From: Pseudonocardia sp. ICBG1293
Lineage (GTDB): Bacteria > Actinomycetota > Actinomycetes > Mycobacteriales > Pseudonocardiaceae
DNA length: 64,000 nucleotides
Reading direction: 5' to 3'
Assembly: GCF_020131355.1 (NCBI RefSeq)
Contig: NZ_JAHLEL010000006.1
Location: forward strand, 124,001 to 188,000
In this document: positions 17,137 through 26,004 of the stretch, piece by piece
Position numbering within the stretch: position 1 is the stretch's first letter
Layout: every line of letters begins with the position of its first letter
The notes under the pieces: model-generated
What the model saw: the letters and a program-made list of their open reading frames with translations, nothing else
Database searches by the model: none
Told to the model about the DNA's origin: nothing
Made by a program: the position numbers and the translations under genes

Positions 17137-17957
17137 GGCGCTTCACCCGCGCGGAGCTGATGGAACGCTTCACCGACATGGCCGCGCGCGGCGAGCCGAT
17201 CGTCGGCGGCGGCGCCGGCACCGGGCTCTCGGCCAAATGCGAGGAGGCCGGGGGCATCGACCTCATCGTCATCTACAACTCCGGCCGCTACCGCATGGCG
17301 GGCCGCGGCTCGCTGGCCGGGCTGCTGGCCTACGGCAACGCCAACGACATCGTCGTCGAGATGGCGGCCGAGGTGCTGCCGGTGGTCCGCCGCACCCCGG
17401 TGCTCGCGGGCGTCAACGGCACCGACCCGTTCCTGTTCACCGACCGCTTCCTCGACGAGCTGGCCTCGCTCGGGTTCGCCGGTATCCAGAACTTCCCGAC
17501 CGTCGGGCTGATCGACGGCACCTTCCGGGCGAACCTGGAGGAGACCGGGATGGGCTACGGGCTGGAGGTCGACCTGGTCGCCGCGGCCCGCGCGAAGGAG
17601 CTGCTGACCACGCCCTACGTGTTCTCCGCCGCCGACGCCCGCGCGATGGCCCGGGCGGGCGCCGACATCGTGGTGTGCCACATGGGGCTCACCACCGGCG
17701 GCGCGGGCACCGCGAAGACCCTCGACGACTGCGTCGCGCTCGTCGACGAGTGGGCGGCCGCCGCCCTGGAGGTCCGTGACGACGTGCTGGTGCTCGTGCA
17801 CGGCGGGCCGGTCGCGATGCCGGAGGACGCCGCGTACGTGCTGCGGTCGGCGAGGGTCTGCCACGGCTTCTACGGCGCCTCGTCGATGGAGCGGCTGCCG
17901 ACCGAGACCGCGCTGACCGAGCAGACCCGCGCGTTCAAGAACGTGCTGGTCCGATGA
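17133..17957 (+). CDS. Phosphoenolpyruvate hydrolase-like TIM-barrel protein
   Basis: 274 residues from ATG 17133. The motifs [52 protein letters not shown] and HMGLTTGG are typical of the PEP-hydrolase-like/TIM-barrel signal-transduction family, related to PEP mutases. The ending [12 protein letters not shown] is also conserved. It forms the bacterial counterpart of the C-terminal half of plant Tm-1 and overlaps the upstream UPF0261 gene by 4 bp and the downstream membrane-protein gene by 4 bp. The catalytic activity is not established; lysine in SAKCEE and the NSGRYR loop are candidate active-site elements. Confidence 0.85.
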   Translation: MRRFTRAELMERFTDMAARGEPIVGGGAGTGLSAKCEEAGGIDLIVIYNSGRYRMAGRGSLAGLLAYGNANDIVVEMAAEVLPVVRRTPVLAGVNGTDPFLFTDRFLDELASLGFAGIQNFPTVGLIDGTFRANLEETGMGYGLEVDLVAAARAKELLTTPYVFSAADARAMARAGADIVVCHMGLTTGGAGTAKTLDDCVALVDEWAAAALEVRDDVLVLVHGGPVAMPEDAAYVLRSARVCHGFYGASSMERLPTETALTEQTRAFKNVLVR

Positions 17958-18712
17958 TGGCCCGCGGGATGCCCGCCCCGCCGCCGGGCGGGGACTGGCG
18001 ACGGCGGATGGCGGTGCGCGGCGGGAAGGTGTCGCACACCCTGGCCTCGCACGGCTGGCTGGTGCTCCTGCTCGCCGGTGCGGTCCTCGGCGTGCTGGTC
18101 GGGGTGATCGTCGGGATCACGCAGGTGGGGCAGTACCCGGCCGACGAGCTGCTGGGCCGGACGCTGGGCTACGCGATCGCCTCGGCGGTGTTCTGCGCGG
18201 TCCCGTCGGTGCTGTTCGTCGGCCTGCCCGCGCAGGCGCTGGCCCGTTCCTACCTGCGCTCGGCGAGCCCCGCCGAGCGGGAGGCCATGCGCCGTGCCGC
18301 CGAGAACGCCCCGGAGGCGCTGCCCGCCGGGCTCGTCGCCGGCTCGCGCTGGGCGCGGGCGTACTCCGGCTGCGTCGGCTCGGTGACCGCCTTCCACGGC
18401 GTCGTGCGCACGGTGCCCGACGGACCCGCCAAGGACTGGCTGCGCGACATCGGACGCAACCTCGACGCCGAGCTCGCGGAGGCCCTGCGCACCGCACGGA
18501 TGGGGGAGAGCCTGGAGTCCGCGGGCCAGGGCAGCGAGGTCGCCCGCACGGTCGGCGCCCGCCTCGAGGTCGCCCGCACCGCGTTCCACGACACCGCCGA
18601 GCACGCGGCGTCGATCGCCCTGGACCTGCGGGTCGACAGCGGCTTCGACGACGTCCGCAGCCAGCTCGACCAGCTCGCGGCGCAGGCCCCCCACCTGCGC
18701 CGGCAGTCCTGA
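17954..18712 (+). CDS. Two-helix membrane protein of unknown function, third gene of the Tm-1-like operon
   Basis: 252 residues from ATG 17954, overlapping the previous stop. Two hydrophobic helices lie at about 37-56 ([20 protein letters not shown]) and 72-90 ([19 protein letters not shown]). A long hydrophilic, mainly helical C-terminal region follows, with no recognisable catalytic motif. The close coupling to the UPF0261/TIM-barrel pair suggests a shared process at the membrane, but the family is unknown to me. Confidence 0.65.
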   Translation: MMARGMPAPPPGGDWRRRMAVRGGKVSHTLASHGWLVLLLAGAVLGVLVGVIVGITQVGQYPADELLGRTLGYAIASAVFCAVPSVLFVGLPAQALARSYLRSASPAEREAMRRAAENAPEALPAGLVAGSRWARAYSGCVGSVTAFHGVVRTVPDGPAKDWLRDIGRNLDAELAEALRTARMGESLESAGQGSEVARTVGARLEVARTAFHDTAEHAASIALDLRVDSGFDDVRSQLDQLAAQAPHLRRQS

Positions 18713-18734
18713 CACCCCCGAGGAGGAGTCCCCG

Positions 18735-19175
18735 ATGCCCCGTCCCTACTCCAGCGCCGTGATCACGGCGCCGCTGGCCGAGGTGTGGCCGCACGTCCGC
18801 GACTTCGGTGGTCTGCACCGCTGGCACCCGGCGATCGCGACCTGCGAGCTGATCCGCGGTGCGTCCGGCAGCGAGATCGGCGCGCAGCGACGGCTGACCC
18901 TCGCCGAGGGCGGCGGCACCGTCGTCGAGGAGCTGACCGCCCTCGACGAGCGCGGTCACGCCCTCACCTACGAGATCCTCGAGTCGCCGTTCCCGGTGCG
19001 CCGCTACGTCTCCACCGTGCGGCTGGCCCCGGTCACCGCGGTCGGGCACACCTTCGGCGAGTGGTGGACCGAGTTCGACGCCGACGGGGCCGACGAGGGC
19101 GACCTCGCGGGCCTGTTCGCGAACGGCGTGTTCGGTGCGGGCCTGGCGGCGCTGGGGGAGAGGTTCGGCCGGTAG
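18735..19175 (+). CDS. SRPBCC (START/Bet v1-like) family protein
   Basis: 146 residues from ATG 18735, preceded by GAGGAGGA. The start PYSSAVITAPLAEVWPHVRDFGGLHRWHP is the classic first strand and helices of the polyketide-cyclase/Bet v1-like SRPBCC fold, and the strands VVEELTALDERGHALTYEIL and WWTEFDADG complete the helix-grip. These small proteins bind hydrophobic ligands or act as cyclases/dehydratases. It follows the Tm-1-like operon by 22 bp in the same direction and is probably its fourth gene. Confidence 0.82.
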   Translation: MPRPYSSAVITAPLAEVWPHVRDFGGLHRWHPAIATCELIRGASGSEIGAQRRLTLAEGGGTVVEELTALDERGHALTYEILESPFPVRRYVSTVRLAPVTAVGHTFGEWWTEFDADGADEGDLAGLFANGVFGAGLAALGERFGR

Positions 19176-19178
19176 GCG

Positions 19179-20189
19179 TCACCAGCCGCGCAGGTCGACC
19201 TCCCACGTCTCCAGCACCTCGTCGCCGTCGACGAGGTGCATCCGCTCGTGCAGCGCGACGGTCGGGTCGACGTGGGCAGGCAGGATCCGGACCCGGTCCC
19301 CGGTGCGTGGCGGGGTGTCGGCGGCGAACACCAGGTGCTCGTCGGCGCAGAACCACACGGTCCCGCCGGGGACGGTGGGGTTGCCGTGGTCCATGCCGAA
19401 CGCCTTGAGCCCGGCGTCGGCGACCGCCCAGCCGGGCAGGTCACCGTCCGGCGCGGTCGTCGAGACCACGGTGGACAGGACGGTGAGCGCGGGGCGGAAC
19501 GGCAGCCCGGCGGCGGTGTAGGCGGTGTCCATGAGTGCGTAGGAGCCCGCCTGGATCTCGGTGCAGACGGTGTTCATCGCGTGCGTGCCGGTGCCGCCGC
19601 CGGAGACGATCTCGCCGCCGACGTCGGCGTGCGCGGCGCGGAGCCGGTCGGTGCACTCGGCGGTCAGCCGGGCCCGCTCGGCCTCGTCGGCGACCATCTG
19701 CAGGTGGCCCTCGTAGCCCATGACCCCGCGCACCGTGAGCCCGACGGCGCGGGCCGCATCGGCGAGCGTGCCCGCGCGGGCGGGCGCGATCCCGCAGCGC
19801 GGCATCCCGATGTTGACGTCGACCAGCACCTCCCGCACCCCACCGTCGACGGCGGCGCGCAGCGTCTGCTCCGAGTCGATCGCGACGGTGACCCGCGCGC
19901 CCGACTCGACGACGGCGCCGAGCCGACGGGCGTCGAGCACCTCGTTGGCCAGCAGCAGGTCCGTGCCCAGCCCGGCCGCGGCCATCCCCTCGACCTCGCG
20001 CACCGTGGCGCAGGTGAACCCGGTGTGGCCGTGCGCGGCCTGCCGGCGGGCCAGCCCGGTGGTCTTGTGCGCCTTGACGTGCGGGCGCAGCCGCGGGCCG
20101 GGCAGCAGCGCGGCCATGTCCGCCAGGTTGGCCTCCAGCGCGGCCGCGTCGACCAGCAGCGCGGGCGTGGTCAGGTCGTCGACGTGCAC
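19179..20189 (-). CDS. D-threonine aldolase / D-serine dehydratase-like PLP enzyme
   Basis: 336 residues from GTG 20189. The fold type III PLP lysine is K39 in RPHVKAHKT. The family metal site is recognisable as HVDPT near the C-terminus, where characterised D-threonine aldolases have His-x-Asp/Cys. YEGHLQM and SGGGTGTHAMN line the cofactor pocket. Such enzymes cleave D-beta-hydroxy amino acids to glycine and an aldehyde, or deaminate D-serine. The start overlaps the end of the upstream oxidase gene by 19 bp, so the two are translationally coupled and may share a pathway. Confidence 0.82.
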   Translation of the reverse strand: MHVDDLTTPALLVDAAALEANLADMAALLPGPRLRPHVKAHKTTGLARRQAAHGHTGFTCATVREVEGMAAAGLGTDLLLANEVLDARRLGAVVESGARVTVAIDSEQTLRAAVDGGVREVLVDVNIGMPRCGIAPARAGTLADAARAVGLTVRGVMGYEGHLQMVADEAERARLTAECTDRLRAAHADVGGEIVSGGGTGTHAMNTVCTEIQAGSYALMDTAYTAAGLPFRPALTVLSTVVSTTAPDGDLPGWAVADAGLKAFGMDHGNPTVPGGTVWFCADEHLVFAADTPPRTGDRVRILPAHVDPTVALHERMHLVDGDEVLETWEVDLRGW

Positions 20190-21481
20190 GGCACCCCCAG
20201 GACCCGGTCGAGGTAGGGGTTGCGGAACCGGCCCTCCGGGTCGAGCCGGTCCCGCGCGGCGACGAACGCGTCGAACCGCGGATAGCGTGGGCGCAGCTGC
20301 TCCGCGGTGCGGGTGTGCAGCTTGCCCCAGTGCGGGCGTCCGTCCAGTGCGGACAGCACCGACTCGACGGCGCCGAAGTACGCCGCGTGCGGACGCCGGG
20401 CGTGGACGTGCACCGCGAGGTAGGCGGTGTCGCGGCCGTGGGCGGTGGACAGGGCGATGTCGTCGCCGCGCAGGATCCGAACCTCGACCGGGAACGCGAC
20501 GTCGTGGGCGTGCCGCGCGGCGGCGGCCCGCAGTCCGGCGAACGCCTCGGGCAACGCGGCCCGCGGCACGGCGTACTCCATCTCGAGGAACCGGACCCGG
20601 CGCGGGCTGCAGAACACCGTGAACGACGGGGCCACGTACTCCCCGGCGGCCATCCGTCCTGCCATGACCCGGTTGAGCCGCGGGACCAGCGGCGGGGCGA
20701 GCGCAGCGACGTGCTGGACGAGCCCGAACGCGCCGTTGCCGAGCACCTCGTCGCCGGCCAGCGCGGCGACCCGGCCGCGCCCGGGCGAGCGCCGTTCCGT
20801 CCGGTCGTTCGTCTTGAGCACCGCGGTGGTGGTGTGCGGGAACCAGTAGAACTCGACGTGGTCGTGCCCGGCTGCGAGGTCGTCGAGGCCGTCGAGGACC
20901 TCGGCGAGCGGGCGCGCGGCCTCGCGGGCGTGCAGGTGGAACGCGGGCACGGTCGCCAGCGTCACCTCGACCAGGACGCCGAGCGCCCCGAGCCCCACCC
21001 GCGCCAGGTCGAACAGGTCGCGGTCGACGTCCGGGCGCAGCTCGTGGAGCTGTCCGAGCCCGTCGACGAGGCGCAGCCCGCGCACACCGTCGGCGATGCC
21101 GCGGTACCCGGCACCGGTGCCGTGGGTGCCGGTGGAGATCGCGCCGGCCACGGTCTGGGCCTCGATGTCGCCGAGGTTGGGGAGCGCGCGGCCACGGTCC
21201 CACAGCCACCGGTTCAGCGTGTGCAGGGTGACCCCCGCCGGGACGGTGACGAGCCCGCCGCCGAGCCGGATCGCGGCCGGGTCGGCGGGGCCGGTGAGCG
21301 CGACGCCGTCCGGCACGCCGATGCCGGTGAAGGAGTGACCGCTGCCGAGCGGGCGCACCCGCAGGCCCTGTCCGGCGGCCCGGTGGACGGCCTCGACGAC
21401 GTCGGCGGTGTCGCGCGCCCGGACCGTCCTGATCGGACGGGTGCGCTGGTTGCCCGCCCAGTTGCGCCACCGCTGCGTCAC
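20171..21481 (-). CDS. D-arabinono-1,4-lactone / L-gulonolactone oxidase-type FAD enzyme
   Basis: 436 residues from ATG 21481. The N-terminal VAO-type FAD domain has RVRPLGSGHSFTGIG, the PP-loop, followed by LPNLGDIEAQTVAGAISTGT, HGTG. The C-terminal half ends GRPHWGKLHT, the HWGK motif near the flavin characteristic of sugar-lactone oxidases. These flavoenzymes oxidise aldonolactones at C2 with O2. Here the gene is coupled to a D-threonine-aldolase-like gene, a combination seen in actinobacteria; the joint substrate is unknown. Confidence 0.87.
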   Translation of the reverse strand: MTQRWRNWAGNQRTRPIRTVRARDTADVVEAVHRAAGQGLRVRPLGSGHSFTGIGVPDGVALTGPADPAAIRLGGGLVTVPAGVTLHTLNRWLWDRGRALPNLGDIEAQTVAGAISTGTHGTGAGYRGIADGVRGLRLVDGLGQLHELRPDVDRDLFDLARVGLGALGVLVEVTLATVPAFHLHAREAARPLAEVLDGLDDLAAGHDHVEFYWFPHTTTAVLKTNDRTERRSPGRGRVAALAGDEVLGNGAFGLVQHVAALAPPLVPRLNRVMAGRMAAGEYVAPSFTVFCSPRRVRFLEMEYAVPRAALPEAFAGLRAAAARHAHDVAFPVEVRILRGDDIALSTAHGRDTAYLAVHVHARRPHAAYFGAVESVLSALDGRPHWGKLHTRTAEQLRPRYPRFDAFVAARDRLDPEGRFRNPYLDRVLGVPCTSTT

Positions 21482-21598
21482 GGTGCGAGCCTGCGCGGCC
21501 CGCCGGATGCGGTCAAGACCGTCCCGAGCGTGTCGGGACCGGGCGACGCGGTGTCACGTGCTTACGTTCCGTGTTCTTCCGGAAGGGGTGGGGTCACG

Positions 21599-22138
21599 AT
21601 GATGGGGCGTACGCACGCGTTGTCGGGTGCGGTGCTGGGACTCGCGGTGTGTTCGGCGGTGCCGCCACCGCCGGTGCTGGTGCCGGTGGTCGTGGTGGTG
21701 TGCGCGCTGGCCGCGTTCGCCCCGGACCTGGACCACCCGTCGAGCGTCGCGGCGCGGGCACTGCCGCCGGTCACCTGGCTGCTGTGCCGGGTGATCCGGT
21801 GGCTGTCGCGGGTGACGACCGGGGTGTCGCACCGCGGGCTGTCGCACTCGCCGGTGTTCGCCGCGGCGGTCGGGATGCTGGCGTGGTGGGGGACCGGGTT
21901 CCTGCTGCCCGGACAGACGGCGGTCTGGACCGGTGTCGCGGCCGGCGCGGGGTGCTGGGTCGGCGCGATCGGCGACGAGCTCACCTCGCACGGGAACCGG
22001 TTCGCGTTCTGGCCGTTGGAGGGCATCCGCTGGCCACGGGCCCTGCGCTTCCGCACCGGCGGGACGGGCGAGCACGTCGTCGTCGGGCTCCTGGCCGTCA
22101 CGGGGATCGCGCTGATGACGGGCACCTGGGCGTTCTGA
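21599..22138 (+). CDS. YdjM/LexA-binding-type integral membrane metal-dependent hydrolase
   Basis: 179 residues from ATG 21599, with GGAAGGGG upstream. It opens MMGRTHALSGAVLG, the hallmark of this family. A metal-site pattern of His/Asp follows: H8, FAPDLDHPSS, SHRGLSHSP and DELTSHG, interleaved with four or five hydrophobic helices. The family (DUF457-like) includes E. coli YdjM, an SOS-induced inner-membrane protein; its enzymatic role is unclear. It stands alone, divergent from the lactone oxidase. Confidence 0.8.
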   Translation: MMGRTHALSGAVLGLAVCSAVPPPPVLVPVVVVVCALAAFAPDLDHPSSVAARALPPVTWLLCRVIRWLSRVTTGVSHRGLSHSPVFAAAVGMLAWWGTGFLLPGQTAVWTGVAAGAGCWVGAIGDELTSHGNRFAFWPLEGIRWPRALRFRTGGTGEHVVVGLLAVTGIALMTGTWAF

Positions 22139-22160
22139 GCGGCCGCGGTCGACAACACTC

Positions 22161-22196
22161 TGTATGAGTGATACACATAGCTGTACAAGCGATACA
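22161..22196. promoter_or_regulatory. Tandem operators TGTAY-N5-ATACA upstream of SDR
   Basis: Two 15-bp inverted repeats, TGTAT-GAGTG-ATACA (22161-22175) and TGTAC-AAGCG-ATACA (22182-22196), start exactly 21 bp apart, two helical turns. They sit 20-55 bp upstream of the SDR start. The TetR protein encoded just downstream (23058-23753) is the probable ligand-responsive repressor. Confidence 0.65.
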
Positions 22197-22216
22197 CATT
22201 CGATCGGGGAGAACGC

Positions 22217-22972
22217 ATGACCACGCAGTCGCTGCAGGACCGGAACGTGCTCGTCGCCGCGGGCGGCAAGAACCTCGGAGGCCTGATCAGCAGGCAGGTC
22301 GCCGAGGCCGGGGCGAACGTCGCGATCCACTACAACTCCGGGTCCTCGCGCGCCGAGGCGGAGGAGACCTTGAAGGCGGTCGAGGCGGCCGGTCGCGAGG
22401 GGGTGCTCCTGCAGGGGGACCTGACCGTGCCGGCGCAGGTCGAGCAGCTCTTCGCCGACGCCGCCGGGTCGCTCGGACCGATCGACGTGGCCGTCAACGC
22501 CGTGGGCAAGGTGCTCCGCAAGCCGATCGTGGACACCACCGAGGCCGAGTACGACGCGATGTTCGACATCAACTCCAAGGCCGCGTACTTCTTCATCAAG
22601 GAGGCGGGCCGCAGCCTCGCCGACAACGGCGCCGTCATCACCGTCGTCACGTCGCTGCTGGCCGCGTTCACCGACGGCTACTCGACCTACGCCGGTGGCA
22701 AGGCCCCGGTCGAGCACTTCACCCGCGCGGCGGCCAAGGAGTTCGCCGACCGCGGAATCTCGGTGAACAACGTCGCCCCCGGCCCGATGGACACGCCGTT
22801 CTTCTACCCGCAGGAGACCCCGGAACGGGTCGAGTTCCACAAGTCGATGGCCATGGGAGGCCGGCTCACGAAGATCGAGGACATCGCGCCGATCGTGCGC
22901 TTCCTGGCGACCGAGGGGAACTGGATCACCGGGCAGACGATCTTCGCCAACGGCGGCTACACCACGCGCTGA
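22217..22972 (+). CDS. Short-chain dehydrogenase/reductase (SDR)
   Basis: 251 residues from ATG 22217, with GGGGAG upstream. It is a classical SDR with a slightly atypical cofactor loop (VAAGGKNLGGLIS in place of TGxxxGIG). NAVGKV replaces NNAG, the catalytic YSTYAGGK supplies Tyr and Lys, and the C-terminus is GNWITGQTIFANGGYT. It would oxidise or reduce a carbonyl or alcohol with NAD(P). Tandem operators precede it and a TetR gene follows, so it is likely substrate-induced. Confidence 0.88.
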   Translation: MTTQSLQDRNVLVAAGGKNLGGLISRQVAEAGANVAIHYNSGSSRAEAEETLKAVEAAGREGVLLQGDLTVPAQVEQLFADAAGSLGPIDVAVNAVGKVLRKPIVDTTEAEYDAMFDINSKAAYFFIKEAGRSLADNGAVITVVTSLLAAFTDGYSTYAGGKAPVEHFTRAAAKEFADRGISVNNVAPGPMDTPFFYPQETPERVEFHKSMAMGGRLTKIEDIAPIVRFLATEGNWITGQTIFANGGYTTR

Positions 22973-23057
22973 GGGTGTCGTCGTGGGTGCCGGGGCGGGG
23001 TGGCGGCCGGTCCGCCGCCCGCGCCCCGGCCCGGGGCGGCCGCCCTACAGTGGGGCC

Positions 23058-23753
23058 GTGGCAGATCAACCGGTGGAGCTCGGGACCCGTGACCGGCTCC
23101 TGCACGCGGCGGCCGACCTCATCGCCGCCTCGCCGGGGGAGAGCGTTCCGCTGCGGGCGATCTGCGACGCCGCCGGTGTACGGCTCCCGACGCTGTACCA
23201 CTTCTTCGGGAGCAAGGAGGGTCTGCTGGACGCCGTCGTCGAGCACGGGTTCGCCCGGTACCTGGCCGCCAAGGAGGCCCAGGAGTCCAGTGGGGACCCG
23301 ATCCAGGACATCCGCGACGGCTGGGACGCCCACGTCGCGTTCGGCATCGGCCACCCGGGCTTCTACGCCCTGATGTACGGGCAGGTCACGCCCGGCCGCC
23401 GGCCCGCCGCCCAGGACGGCCCGGCGGCGGCCCTGCTCGCCCTGACCCGCGAGGCGCACCGCCGGGGTCGACTGACCGTCGACCCGGAGCGTGCCGCGGC
23501 GCACGTCCTGGCGGCCAACGTCGGCGTCACCCTGCGCCAGATCATCACCGCCCGCCCGGACCCGGGGCTGTCGGCCGACATGCGGGAGGCCACCCTCGCG
23601 GCCGTCACCGGTGGGCAGGGCTCCCCGGGCGTTCAGCGCCCCGCAGACGCCGCCGCTGCGCTGCTCGCGCTGCCCGACGACAACGACGTGCTCGGTGTCC
23701 CGGAGACGGTGCTGCTCAAGAAGTGGCTGGCCGACCTCGCACGCCGGGGATGA
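23058..23753 (+). CDS. TetR/AcrR family regulator
   Basis: 231 residues from GTG 23058. The start was chosen because a -10-like TACAGT (23046-23051) lies only six bases upstream, the geometry of leaderless actinobacterial transcripts. The helix-turn-helix is VPLRAICDAAGVRLPTLYHF followed by FGSKEGLLDAVVE. The C-terminal domain is a typical all-helical ligand domain. It probably represses the preceding SDR through the tandem TGTAY-N5-ATACA sites. Confidence 0.87.
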   Translation: MADQPVELGTRDRLLHAAADLIAASPGESVPLRAICDAAGVRLPTLYHFFGSKEGLLDAVVEHGFARYLAAKEAQESSGDPIQDIRDGWDAHVAFGIGHPGFYALMYGQVTPGRRPAAQDGPAAALLALTREAHRRGRLTVDPERAAAHVLAANVGVTLRQIITARPDPGLSADMREATLAAVTGGQGSPGVQRPADAAAALLALPDDNDVLGVPETVLLKKWLADLARRG

Positions 23754-23807
23754 GCGTTCCGCGGAACGCGCGTCCCTCCCGGGGCGTCCTCGGCACGCGT
23801 CCCCGCT

Positions 23808-24680
23808 CTACCGGGACGGACGCACCACCGGCCGTGGCCGCATCGTGGGCGTGGGGTCGTCGTCGGTGTCGACCTCCTCGACGACAGCAGTCCCGTGCGC
23901 GGGTCCGGCCACCCCGAGGAACGGCCGCACGAAGCGCGCGGTCCGCTCCATGACCTCGTCGTGGACGTCGGCCCGCGCGGTCGACGGCTGGGCCTGGACG
24001 ATGATCTCGCCCGCCCAGGGCAGGGCGGGGTCGGCGAGCAGGTCGTCGATGATCCGGCCGGTCGAGTGGCCCGCCGGGAGCGGCCGGGACAGCGCGACCC
24101 GCGGGACGCCCCGGGCGTAGGTCCAGTACCGGGCCAGCTCGGGGACGACATCCCCGCCCGAGGAGGGCACCCGGCCCGACAGCACCCCCACCCCACGGAC
24201 GGCGGCGGCGTCCACCGACGACGGCGTCGACGTCGCCCACCACACCCGCTGCGCGGCCAGCGCCGGCGGCAGCGTCTCCAGTAGGACGTCGAGCGCGGCC
24301 ACCGTGTCGCGGTGCCGGTCGTCGTGACGGCGACCGAACCGCCGGGCCGCATCGGGATCGGCCCCCGCGCCGACACCGAGCTCCAGTCGCCCCCCGGAGA
24401 GCGCGTCGAGCACCCCGGCGTCCTCGGCGAGCCGGCGCGGGTCCTCCAGCGGCAGTGCGACGACGGCCGTCCCGAGCCGGATCAGCCGGGTCCGCTCGGC
24501 CACCGCGGCCAGCAGCACCAGCGGCGACGGCAGCCGCCCGCCGAGATGCCCGTCGTGGTGCTGAGCTACCCAGAACGAGTCGTACCCGAGCTCCTCGGCC
24601 CGCTCCGCCAGCCGGATCGTCTCGCGGTAGGCGCGTGACGGATCGTCACCGGTGACGTGCGTGAGGTAACCGAGCCGCAT
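23808..24680 (-). CDS. LLM class flavin-dependent oxidoreductase (luciferase-like)
   Basis: 290 residues from ATG 24680. Typical motifs are MRLGYLTHV, AERAEELGYDSFWVAQHH, RLIRLGTAVVALPLEDPRRLAEDAGVLDALSGGRLELGVG (split here as consecutive family blocks) and GRRHD. These FMN- or F420-dependent TIM-barrel enzymes oxidise diverse small molecules. The C-terminal tail (about 30 residues, acidic then basic) is extra. It stands alone beside the tRNA gene; substrate unknown. Confidence 0.87.
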   Translation of the reverse strand: MRLGYLTHVTGDDPSRAYRETIRLAERAEELGYDSFWVAQHHDGHLGGRLPSPLVLLAAVAERTRLIRLGTAVVALPLEDPRRLAEDAGVLDALSGGRLELGVGAGADPDAARRFGRRHDDRHRDTVAALDVLLETLPPALAAQRVWWATSTPSSVDAAAVRGVGVLSGRVPSSGGDVVPELARYWTYARGVPRVALSRPLPAGHSTGRIIDDLLADPALPWAGEIIVQAQPSTARADVHDEVMERTARFVRPFLGVAGPAHGTAVVEEVDTDDDPTPTMRPRPVVRPSR

Positions 24681-24776
24681 GCCGGCACAGCCTAGGGCGG
24701 GGGCAGTCCGGCCCCGGCGGAGGACCGGGGTGACGCAGGTGCCGGGCGTCGCGGCTCCGGTACTCTCCGGCTCGCC

Positions 24777-24851
24777 GCGGCGGTAGCTCAATTGGTCAGA
24801 GCAGCGGACTCATAACCCGTCAGGTTGCCGGTTCGAGCCCGGCCCGCCGCA
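24777..24851 (+). tRNA. tRNA-Met (anticodon CAT)
   Basis: A 75-nt cloverleaf: acceptor GCGGCGG pairs perfectly with CCGCCGC, the D-arm is GCTCAATTGGTCAGAGC, the anticodon loop is CTCATAA, and the T-arm is GCCGG-TTCGAGC-CCGGC with discriminator A and no encoded CCA. The anticodon stem has an A-C mismatch next to the loop. CAT fits elongator tRNA-Met; the lysidine-modified tRNA-Ile2 has the same anticodon and cannot be fully excluded. Confidence 0.9.
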
Positions 24852-25058
24852 CTCTGTCCCAGCTCAGAGCGTTGCGCCGCTTCCTGCACAGCCCGTACCG
24901 TGGTCAAATCCAACGGAAACCCAACGAAAACCACGTGGGGTTCGAGTGAGCGGCAGGTGATCGGCGTGGCCCGACCACCGTTGCCGATGGGCACACACGG
25001 CAGCATCGGGGCGCCCGACGGGCGGACAGGATGTAACGGCCGCGGGGCCGGCCGCCTA

Positions 25059-26001
25059 GGGCGCGTCTCCTAACCCGGCTGGTCGGGCCTGCGCGATGAT
25101 CAGTAGGTGTCGCGCCGTGCCGTCCTGACCGATGCCCAGTGGGACCGACTCGAGCCGTTACTGCCCTCGTCGGACGGGATGCCAGGGCGCCCGTTCGCCG
25201 ATCACCGCAGAGTGATCGAGGGGATCATCTACCGGTTCCGCTGCGGGCTGGCCTGGCGTGATGTCCCGGTCGAGTTCGGGCTGTGGCAGACCCTATGGAA
25301 ACGCCACCGCCGCTACTGCGGTGACGGCACCTGGGACCAGGTTCTCGCAGCTCTGCTCGCCGATGCCGACTCCGCCGGTCTCGTGGACTGGGCCGTGTCG
25401 GTCGACTCGACGATCATCCGCGCTCACCAACACGCCGCGACCCTGAAGCGGGACACAGGGGGCCGGATCGAACTACAAGAATCTGCTGATCGAGCCGCCC
25501 GATCACGCCTTGGGCCGCTCCCGCGGAGGGCTCGGCACGAAGATCCACCAGCTCGTTGACGGACACGGCCGCCCGCTGGTCGTACTGGTCGGCCCTGGCC
25601 AGGCCGGTGACGCCCCGATGTTCGCGCACCTGATGTCACATCTGAGCGTCGGACGGGTCGGTCCGGGCCGACCGCGGACCCGACCCGAGCGGGTCCGCGC
25701 AGATAAGGCCTACTCCTCACGCGCCATCCGCGCCCACCTGCGCGGACGACGGATCGTCGCGGTCATCCCGGAGCCGGCTGACCAGCAGGGACACCGGAAA
25801 CGACGCGGCACACGCGGCGGTCGACCACCGGCGTTCGACCGGGTCGACTACCGCGGCCGCAACGTCGTCGAACGCGGGTTCTGCGAGGTCAAGCAGTGGC
25901 GCGGCCTCGCGACCCGCTACGACAAACTCGCCCTGACCTACCGCGGCGGAGTTGCACTGAAGGCCATCGTCACCTGGTTGCGCACTTTAGGAGACACGCC
26001 C
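25059..26001 (+). mobile_element. IS5-family (IS427-like) insertion sequence
   Basis: The element is 943 bp. Its termini match at 17 of 18 positions when the flanking CTA is included (ctagggcgYgtctcctaa, 25056-25073 versus the reverse complement of 25987-26004). A TA duplication flanks it (25057-25058 and 26002-26003). It carries a two-frame transposase. It lies 200 bp beyond the tRNA gene. Confidence 0.85.
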
Positions 26002-26004
26002 TAG
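25107..26004 (+). CDS. IS5-family transposase in two overlapping frames
   Basis: The first frame (GTG 25107 to 25559) encodes the N-terminal part with LTDAQWDRLEPLLP and the first catalytic Asp in SVDSTIIRAHQHA. The second (to 26004) supplies GRSRGGLGTKIHQLVDG, the second Asp in RADKAYSS and the Glu in NVVERGFCEVKQWRGLATRYDK (the last given as consecutive blocks). The frames must be joined by a +1 shift near a GGGGG run at about 25457-25462, as in other IS427-group elements that use programmed frameshifting. The TAG stop lies on the target duplication rather than within the element. The element may be active. Confidence 0.82.

Noticed and set aside
18117..19049. Minus-strand frame opposite the membrane-protein and SRPBCC genes
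   Set aside because: Composition-driven shadow. The plus strand has ribosome-binding sites, overlaps and recognisable folds.
24788..25006. Minus-strand frame of 72 codons across the tRNA gene
   Set aside because: It overlaps a well-formed tRNA and shows no domain or ribosome-binding site.
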